The notes under the pieces are model-generated. The model saw nothing but the letters and a program-made list of their open reading frames with translations. It made no database searches and was not told where the DNA came from. 10,359 bases of DNA from Oscillospiraceae bacterium (GTDB lineage: Bacteria > Bacillota > Clostridia > Oscillospirales > Oscillospiraceae). The first letter of the stretch is position 1. Each line of letters starts with the position of its first letter. The position numbers and the translations under genes were made by a program. Positions 5,171-10,359 of this stretch are shown piece after piece. The DNA lies in assembly GCA_020866945.1 (NCBI GenBank), contig JAJBVW010000105.1:10652-21010 (forward strand), given 5' to 3'.

Positions 5171-8100
5171 ATGGCCTTTGTCCATCTTCATGTTCACAGC
5201 GAATACAGCCTGCTGGACGGCGCGTGCCGCATTAGCGAGATGGCGGAGTACGCCAAAAGTCTGGGCCAGACAGCCCTGGCCATCACTGACCACGGGGTCA
5301 TGTATGGAGCCGTGGCGTTTTATAAGGCCTGTCAGGCGGCGGGCATCCAGCCCATCATCGGCTGCGAGGTGTATGTGGCCCCCCGCTCCCTGACGGACAA
5401 GGAGCACGGCCTCGACAGCAATTACTCCCACCTTATCCTGCTGTGCAAAAACCAGACCGGCTATCACAATCTCTGCGAGCTTGTCAGCCGCGGCTTTGTG
5501 GACGGCTTTTATGTGAAGCCCCGGATTGACTGGCCGCTGCTTCATCAGCACGCAGAGGGGCTTATCTGCCTGTCCGGCTGCGTGGCGGGGGAGATCCCCC
5601 AAAAGCTTATCGCCGGGGACTATGAGGCCGCCAAGGCCAAGGCCCTGGAGCTTGCGGAGCTTTTCGGCCCGGAGGGGTTTTATCTGGAGATACAGGATCA
5701 CGGCATCCCGGAGGAGCGGCAGGCCGCCCAGGGAATTTTGCGCATTCACAGGGAGACGGGCATCCCCCTCGCCGTCACGAACGACGCGCACTATCTGCGC
5801 CGGGAGGACAGCCGCCTTCAGGATGTTCTCATGTGCATTCAGATGGGGAAAACCGTGGACGACCCGGATCGTATGCGCTTCAACTCCCAGGAGCTGTACC
5901 TCAAAAGCGAGGAGGAAATGCGCGCGCTGTTTCCCGACCTGCCGGAGGCCTATGACAACACCGTAAAAATTGCGGAGCAGTGCCAGTTCGACTTTGAGTT
6001 CGGTCACTATCACCTGCCCCGCTTTCAGCTCCCGGAGGGCGAGACGGACGGCTTCGCCTATCTGCAAAAGCTGTGCTATGAGGGCCTGGCCCGCCGCTAT
6101 CCGGGGTACGATGAGACCCTGACGGAGCGGCTGGAATACGAGCTGGGTGTCATCCGGCAGATGGGGTTTGTGGACTACTTCCTCATCGTGTGGGACTTCG
6201 TCCGCTTCGCCAAGGAGGAGGGCATCCCCGTCGGCCCCGGACGCGGCTCCGCCGCCGGCTCCATCGTCAGCTATACCCTGGGCATCACGGACGTTGACCC
6301 CATCAAATATAAGCTGTTCTTTGAACGGTTTTTAAACCCGGAGCGCGTGACCATGCCGGATATTGACATGGACTTCTGCGTCCGCCGCCGGGGAGAGGTC
6401 ATTGATTATGTAAACCGTAAATACGGCTCCGACCATGTGGCTCAGATCGTCACCTTCGGCACCATGGCAGCCCGGGCCGCCATACGGGACGTGGGCCGCG
6501 CCATGAACATCAGCTACGGTGAGACGGACGCGGTAGCAAAGCAGGTGCCGTCCACGCTGAACATGACGCTGGACGAGGCGCTGCGGCTTTCAAAGCCCCT
6601 TAAGGAATACTACGACAGCGACCCCCGGCTCCACGACCTTATCGACACCGCCCGCGCCCTGGAGGGTATGCCCCGGCACGCCTCCACCCACGCCGCCGGG
6701 GTAGTCATATCCGAGCGGCCCCTGACGGACTACGTGCCGCTCGCGAGAAACGACGAGTCCATCGTCTGCCAGTTTCCCATGACTACGCTGGAGGAGCTGG
6801 GCCTTTTGAAGATGGACTTTCTGGGTCTGCGGAACCTGACTGTCCTGCGGGACGCGGAGGTGCTGGTGCAGCGGACGGAGCCAGACTTCCATGTGGAGGA
6901 CATTCCGGAGGACGACCCGGATACCTTCCAAATGCTCACGGAGGGAAACACCTGCGGGGTGTTCCAGCTGGAATCCACCGGCATGACCGGGGTGTGCGTG
7001 GGCCTCAAGCCCAAGAGCATCGAGGACATCACCGCCGTCATCGCCCTCTACCGCCCCGGCCCGATGGACTCAATCCCCCGCTTTCTCGAGTGCGCCGTCC
7101 ATCCGGAAAAGATTGTCTATAAGCACCCCCTGCTCCAGCCCATCCTGGACGTCACATACGGCTGCATCGTCTACCAGGAGCAGGTCATCGACATCTTCCG
7201 CCACCTGGCGGGCTTCTCCCTGGGGCAGGCCGATTTGATTCGTCGGGCCATGTCGAAGAAAAAGCATGACGTGATAGACGCGGAGCGAAAGGCCTTCGTC
7301 CACGGCGACCCGTCCCGGAACATCCCCGGCTGCGTGGCAAACGGGGTGGACGAGGCCACCGCGAACAGCATCTATGACGAGATTCTGGACTTCGCCTCCT
7401 ACGCCTTCAACAAGGCCCACGCCGTCAGCTACGCCATCGTAGCCTACCGCACGGCCTGGATGAAGCGCCACTGGCCGCGGGAATATATGGCGGCATTGCT
7501 GACAAGCGTGCTCGATTCCTCCGGCAAGGTGGCGGAGTATATCGCCGAGTGCCGGAATCTGGGCATCGCGCTGCTGCCCCCGGACGTGAACGAGTCGGAC
7601 GCGGACTTCACCGTGGCGGGCGGGAACATCCGCTTCGGCCTCGCGGCGGTCAAGGGCGTGGGACGCGGCTTTGTCGCGGAGCTGATGGCCCAGCGGGAGG
7701 CGGACGGGCCGTTTACCGCCTTCGACGAGTTCTGCCGCCGGATGTACGGCAGGGAGCTGAACCGCCGCCCGGTGGAGAGTCTCATTCGAGCCGGGGCCTT
7801 CGATTCCCTGGGCTATAAGCGCCGCGTTCTGCTGACCGTGCTGGACACGGTGCTGGACGGCGTGAACCGGACGGGCCGCAGCAACGTGGTCGGCCAGATG
7901 GATATGTTCTCCATGGCGGACGCGGAACCGGAGCCGCCCATGGAGCTGCCGGATTTGGACGAGTTCACCCCCCAGGAGCGAATGGCCATGGAGAAGGAAT
8001 ACACCGGCCTCTATCTGACCGGGCACCCCATGGACGATTACCGCAAGGACTCGCAGCGGCTGGGGGCTGTGCCCATCGCCTCCATTCTGGAGGCCTTTGC

Positions 8101-8671
8101 CGGGCATGAGGAGATACCCGCCTTTCAGGACGGCCAAACCGTCAGCGTGGCCGGTATCGTCCAGGCCGCCCGCACCCGCACGACGAAAAACAACACTCTC
8201 ATGAGCTACGTCACCCTGGAGGACGACACCGGCTCCATGGAGCTTCTGGCCTTCCAGCGGACGCTGGATCAGGCGGCGGGGTATCTCACGGAGAACAGCG
8301 CCATCTACTGCACGGGCCGCATCTCCGTCCGGGACGAGAAAGAGCCGCAGCTCATGCTGGATATGGCTCTGCCGCTGAAGGGCCTGACGCCGGAAACGGT
8401 GGCCCAGTACCGCCGCCCGGCCCGCCGGGAGCAGACGCCCGTTCAGGAGGAGCTTCCGCAGCGCCGGACGCTGTGGGTCAAGCTCCCGGCGTGGGACGAG
8501 AAGGCCCTTCACCGCATCGAGCTGGTGCTGACCATGTTCCCCGGCACAGACACCCTGGTCAGTTATTTCGCGGACACCAAAAAGCGCCTGGGCGCGAGGT
8601 GCCTGATTCATCCCGCTCTGGTGGAGGAGCTGCAAGAGCGCTTCGGGGCGGAAAATGTTGTAGTAAAATAA
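5171..8671 (+). CDS. dnaE: DNA polymerase III alpha subunit, DnaE type
   Basis: A C-family replicative polymerase of 1166 residues. Domains in order are: PHP (about 4-215); palm with GPGRGS (355-360), the metal-binding aspartates D397 and D399 in PDIDMDF (396-402) and D549 in LLKMDFLGL; fingers with FNKAHAVSY (746-754); a helix-hairpin-helix region (about 798-880); an internal clamp-binding motif QMDMF (909-913); an OB-fold (about 985-1070); and a short C-terminal domain typical of clostridial DnaE. All candidate PHP metal ligands are present (H7, H9, D16, H41, E66, H87, C137, D205, H207). In Bacillota PolC usually does bulk replication while DnaE extends primers. Whether a PolC exists here cannot be seen. 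The start at ATG 5171 matches the family N-terminus (FVHLHVHSEYSLLDG), with the ribosome binding site inside whiA. A whiA-dnaE neighbourhood is known in clostridia. Confidence 0.97.
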   Translation: MAFVHLHVHSEYSLLDGACRISEMAEYAKSLGQTALAITDHGVMYGAVAFYKACQAAGIQPIIGCEVYVAPRSLTDKEHGLDSNYSHLILLCKNQTGYHNLCELVSRGFVDGFYVKPRIDWPLLHQHAEGLICLSGCVAGEIPQKLIAGDYEAAKAKALELAELFGPEGFYLEIQDHGIPEERQAAQGILRIHRETGIPLAVTNDAHYLRREDSRLQDVLMCIQMGKTVDDPDRMRFNSQELYLKSEEEMRALFPDLPEAYDNTVKIAEQCQFDFEFGHYHLPRFQLPEGETDGFAYLQKLCYEGLARRYPGYDETLTERLEYELGVIRQMGFVDYFLIVWDFVRFAKEEGIPVGPGRGSAAGSIVSYTLGITDVDPIKYKLFFERFLNPERVTMPDIDMDFCVRRRGEVIDYVNRKYGSDHVAQIVTFGTMAARAAIRDVGRAMNISYGETDAVAKQVPSTLNMTLDEALRLSKPLKEYYDSDPRLHDLIDTARALEGMPRHASTHAAGVVISERPLTDYVPLARNDESIVCQFPMTTLEELGLLKMDFLGLRNLTVLRDAEVLVQRTEPDFHVEDIPEDDPDTFQMLTEGNTCGVFQLESTGMTGVCVGLKPKSIEDITAVIALYRPGPMDSIPRFLECAVHPEKIVYKHPLLQPILDVTYGCIVYQEQVIDIFRHLAGFSLGQADLIRRAMSKKKHDVIDAERKAFVHGDPSRNIPGCVANGVDEATANSIYDEILDFASYAFNKAHAVSYAIVAYRTAWMKRHWPREYMAALLTSVLDSSGKVAEYIAECRNLGIALLPPDVNESDADFTVAGGNIRFGLAAVKGVGRGFVAELMAQREADGPFTAFDEFCRRMYGRELNRRPVESLIRAGAFDSLGYKRRVLLTVLDTVLDGVNRTGRSNVVGQMDMFSMADAEPEPPMELPDLDEFTPQERMAMEKEYTGLYLTGHPMDDYRKDSQRLGAVPIASILEAFAGHEEIPAFQDGQTVSVAGIVQAARTRTTKNNTLMSYVTLEDDTGSMELLAFQRTLDQAAGYLTENSAIYCTGRISVRDEKEPQLMLDMALPLKGLTPETVAQYRRPARREQTPVQEELPQRRTLWVKLPAWDEKALHRIELVLTMFPGTDTLVSYFADTKKRLGARCLIHPALVEELQERFGAENVVVK

Positions 8672-8725
8672 CGACAAAAAACAATTTTAAAAAGATTCGA
8701 GGGCAGAACCATCGAAGACCCAACG

Positions 8726-9976
8726 ATGAAAAAGGAACGGGCGGCGCTGGCGGGACTATCCGCCGCCGCCATGGATGCGGCGGAGCGCAGCGACGAGGCC
8801 AGCATGGCGGAGCTTTGGCGGCTCGCGGAGACCGCCGGGGCGGAGCCTGTCTGCACGCTGCTGCAAACAAGGGACAAGCCGGAGCCGCGCACCTTCCTGG
8901 GCACAGGCAAGGTTGAGGAGCTGAAAGAGCTGGCGGAAAACGAGGAATGCTCCCTTGTCATATTTGACAACGACCTATCCCCCTCCCAGGCGCGGGTGCT
9001 GGAGGAGCTGCTGGGCGTGCGGGTCATGGACAGGACGGGCCTGATTCTGGATATTTTCGCCCAGCGCGCCCACACCAGAGAGGGAAAGCTCCAGGTGGAG
9101 CTGGCGCAGTATCAATACCTTCTGCCCCGGCTGACGGGTATGTGGACGCATTTGAAGCGCCAGGCCGGCACCTCCGCGCCTATCGGCACGCGCGGCCCCG
9201 GCGAGACCCAGCTGGAGACCGACCGGCGGCACATCCGCCGCCGCATCCAGAAGCTCACGGAGGAGCTGGAGCAGGTGCGCCGCGTTCGCAACACCCAGCG
9301 CCGCCGCCGGGAGAAAAACGTCCTGCCTGTGGTGGCGCTGGTGGGGTACACAAACGCGGGAAAATCCACGCTCTTAAACGCCCTGACCGGGGACTGCATC
9401 CAGACCGGCGACCGGCTGTTCGACACATTGGACACCACCACCCGGCGCATCGCCCTCCCCGGCGGAGGCCAGGCGCTGCTGTCCGACACCGTGGGCTTTA
9501 TCCGAAAGCTCCCCACGGAGCTGGTGGACGCCTTCAAGGCCACACTGGAGGAGCTGACCTATGCGGATCTGCTGCTCCACGTCATCGACATATCGAACCC
9601 GGAGTATGAGACCCAGGCGCAGGTGGTGGACGAGCTTATCGACCGCCTGGGGGCGGGCCAGACCCCCTGCCTGCGGGTATACAACAAGTGCGACGCCTTC
9701 TTTGGCCGTCTGCCCAGCCGGGAGGACGAGGTATGCGTCTGCGCCCGCACGGGGGAGGGCACGGCAACGCTGCTCCACGCGATAGAAAAGCGCCTGGAGG
9801 GCGGCCTGACCCGCGTGCGGCTGCTGATACCCTACACCAGCGGCGCGCTGGTGACGACTCTGGAGACCCAGGCAAACGTGCTGGAGCTGACCTACAGGGA
9901 GGAGGGGACGGAGGTGCTGGCCGTGGTGGGGCCGGAGCTTCTGCATCTTGTCGCCCCCTATCAGATCCATGAGTGA
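8726..9976 (+). CDS. hflX: Ribosome-associated GTPase HflX
   Basis: A 416-residue GTPase. Characterised HflX proteins bind the 50S subunit, split stalled or hibernating 70S ribosomes under heat or antibiotic stress, and in some Bacillota contribute to macrolide-lincosamide tolerance. The N-terminal HflX domain covers about 1-150 (LGTGKVEEL, LSPSQARVLEE, MDRTGLILDIFAQRAHTREG). The linker has GTRGPGETQLETDRR and a charged coiled-coil (about 165-197). The G domain shows G1 GYTNAGKST (207-215), TLDTTTRR, G3 DTVGF (254-258), G4 NKCD (320-323) and G5 CARTGEG (339-345), where the usual serine of SAxTGEG is cysteine. ATG 8726 is the only standard in-frame start upstream of the conserved block. No good Shine-Dalgarno sequence lies before it; the nearest GAGGG (8699-8703) is 22 bases away. 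It follows a 54-nt AT-rich gap after dnaE and overlaps the next gene by 8 nt. Confidence 0.95.
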   Translation: MKKERAALAGLSAAAMDAAERSDEASMAELWRLAETAGAEPVCTLLQTRDKPEPRTFLGTGKVEELKELAENEECSLVIFDNDLSPSQARVLEELLGVRVMDRTGLILDIFAQRAHTREGKLQVELAQYQYLLPRLTGMWTHLKRQAGTSAPIGTRGPGETQLETDRRHIRRRIQKLTEELEQVRRVRNTQRRRREKNVLPVVALVGYTNAGKSTLLNALTGDCIQTGDRLFDTLDTTTRRIALPGGGQALLSDTVGFIRKLPTELVDAFKATLEELTYADLLLHVIDISNPEYETQAQVVDELIDRLGAGQTPCLRVYNKCDAFFGRLPSREDEVCVCARTGEGTATLLHAIEKRLEGGLTRVRLLIPYTSGALVTTLETQANVLELTYREEGTEVLAVVGPELLHLVAPYQIHE

Positions 9977-10359
9977 CCGGCTTCGCCCCCAGGGCTATGG
10001 AACCGGGGAATATGAGGAAAAGCGCTCCCGCTTCATCGGAGAGGTCTGGCCCGTTTCTGACGAGGAGCAGGCCAAGGCCCTGATCGCCCAGGTGAAAAAG
10101 CATTACCCGGACGCCCGTCACCACTGCTGGGCCTGGGTGCTGCCGGACGGGGCCTGCCGCTGGTCGGACGACGGGGAGCCGGGCGGCACCGCCGGAGGGC
10201 CAATCGCGAACATCCTCAGGGGTGGGCCGGTTTTTGGGGTTTTGTGCGTCGTGACCCGCTATTTCGGCGGCACGCTGCTGGGAAGCGGCGGCCTCGTGCG
10301 GGCCTATTCCAAGGCGGCGGCCCTGGCTCTGACCGACGCCGGAACGGAGCCTGACCCGG
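9969..10359 (+). CDS. yigZ: YigZ/IMPACT (UPF0029) family protein, 3' end outside window
   Basis: Only the first 130 codons are present; the frame is open to the window end. The N-terminal IMPACT domain is clear: EKRSRFIGEVWPV (17-29), DARHHCWAW (48-56), SDDGEPGGTAG (66-76; most relatives have SGTAG, here GGTAG) and VTRYFGGTLLGSGGLVRAYS (95-114). Family members (E. coli YigZ, B. subtilis YvyE) are about 200-215 residues, so roughly 70-85 residues should be missing. Biochemical function is unsettled. Eukaryotic IMPACT/Yih1 modulates Gcn2, and some bacterial annotation calls the family proline-dipeptidase-like without good support. The ATG at 9969 overlaps the end of hflX by 8 nt (hflX stop 9974-9976) and has no visible Shine-Dalgarno sequence, so translation probably depends on ribosomes leaving hflX. 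No alternative in-frame start is seen nearby. Confidence 0.9.
   Translation, partial: MSDRLRPQGYGTGEYEEKRSRFIGEVWPVSDEEQAKALIAQVKKHYPDARHHCWAWVLPDGACRWSDDGEPGGTAGGPIANILRGGPVFGVLCVVTRYFGGTLLGSGGLVRAYSKAAALALTDAGTEPDP

Noticed and set aside
4943..6067. Antisense open frame of 374 codons across the whiA-dnaE junction
   Set aside because: It crosses two well-supported genes and shows no recognisable domain; a shadow of their codon bias.
7070..8677. Long antisense open frame of 535 codons opposite dnaE
   Set aside because: No family resemblance, and it lies wholly opposite a clear polymerase gene; GC-rich codon use produces such open frames on the other strand.

Overview
The window reads as a GC-rich Bacillota chromosome, probably of the class Clostridia (an Oscillospiraceae-like organism with strongly G/C-biased third codon positions). 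This placement is inferred from gene content: HPr kinase/phosphorylase, a WhiA/YvcL regulator, a GlmR/YvcK protein and a PHP-domain DnaE sit in the order hprK-murB-rapZ-yvcK-whiA-dnaE, which belongs to that phylum. All recognisable genes lie on the + strand. I see no mobile element, CRISPR array, tRNA, rRNA or sign of recent transfer.

Layout. Positions 1-433 hold no convincing protein gene. They contain a self-complementary segment (2-89), a perfect 10-bp terminator hairpin (86-114), an unexplained stretch with one strong small hairpin (115-269), a second terminator (270-309), and then a plausible sigma-A-type promoter (362-391) with a short leader. From 434 a compact gene series follows: hprK (434-1387), murB (1405-2322), rapZ (2369-3217), yvcK/glmR (3222-4226), whiA (4245-5165), dnaE (5171-8671), hflX (8726-9976), and the 5' part of a YigZ/IMPACT-family gene (9969 to the window end). 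Gaps run from an 8-nt overlap to 54 nt, so most or all of the series may be one transcription unit. The only internal break that might start a new unit is the AT-rich dnaE-hflX gap.

How the genes work together. HprK reads glycolytic state and phosphorylates HPr. MurB makes UDP-MurNAc for peptidoglycan. RapZ and YvcK/GlmR are, from work in model bacteria, linked to amino-sugar and UDP-GlcNAc control. WhiA is a DNA-binding protein tied to division and growth. The first five genes therefore form a carbon-status-to-envelope module, fused here to a replicative-type polymerase and followed by two genes that act on ribosomes or translation stress (HflX) or have a poorly defined role (YigZ). All seven complete proteins look intact and full-length, and no frameshift was seen.

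The coding part is an ordinary conserved housekeeping cluster. The least explained material is the first 310 bases, where competing RNA folds and two terminators sit upstream of the operon promoter.
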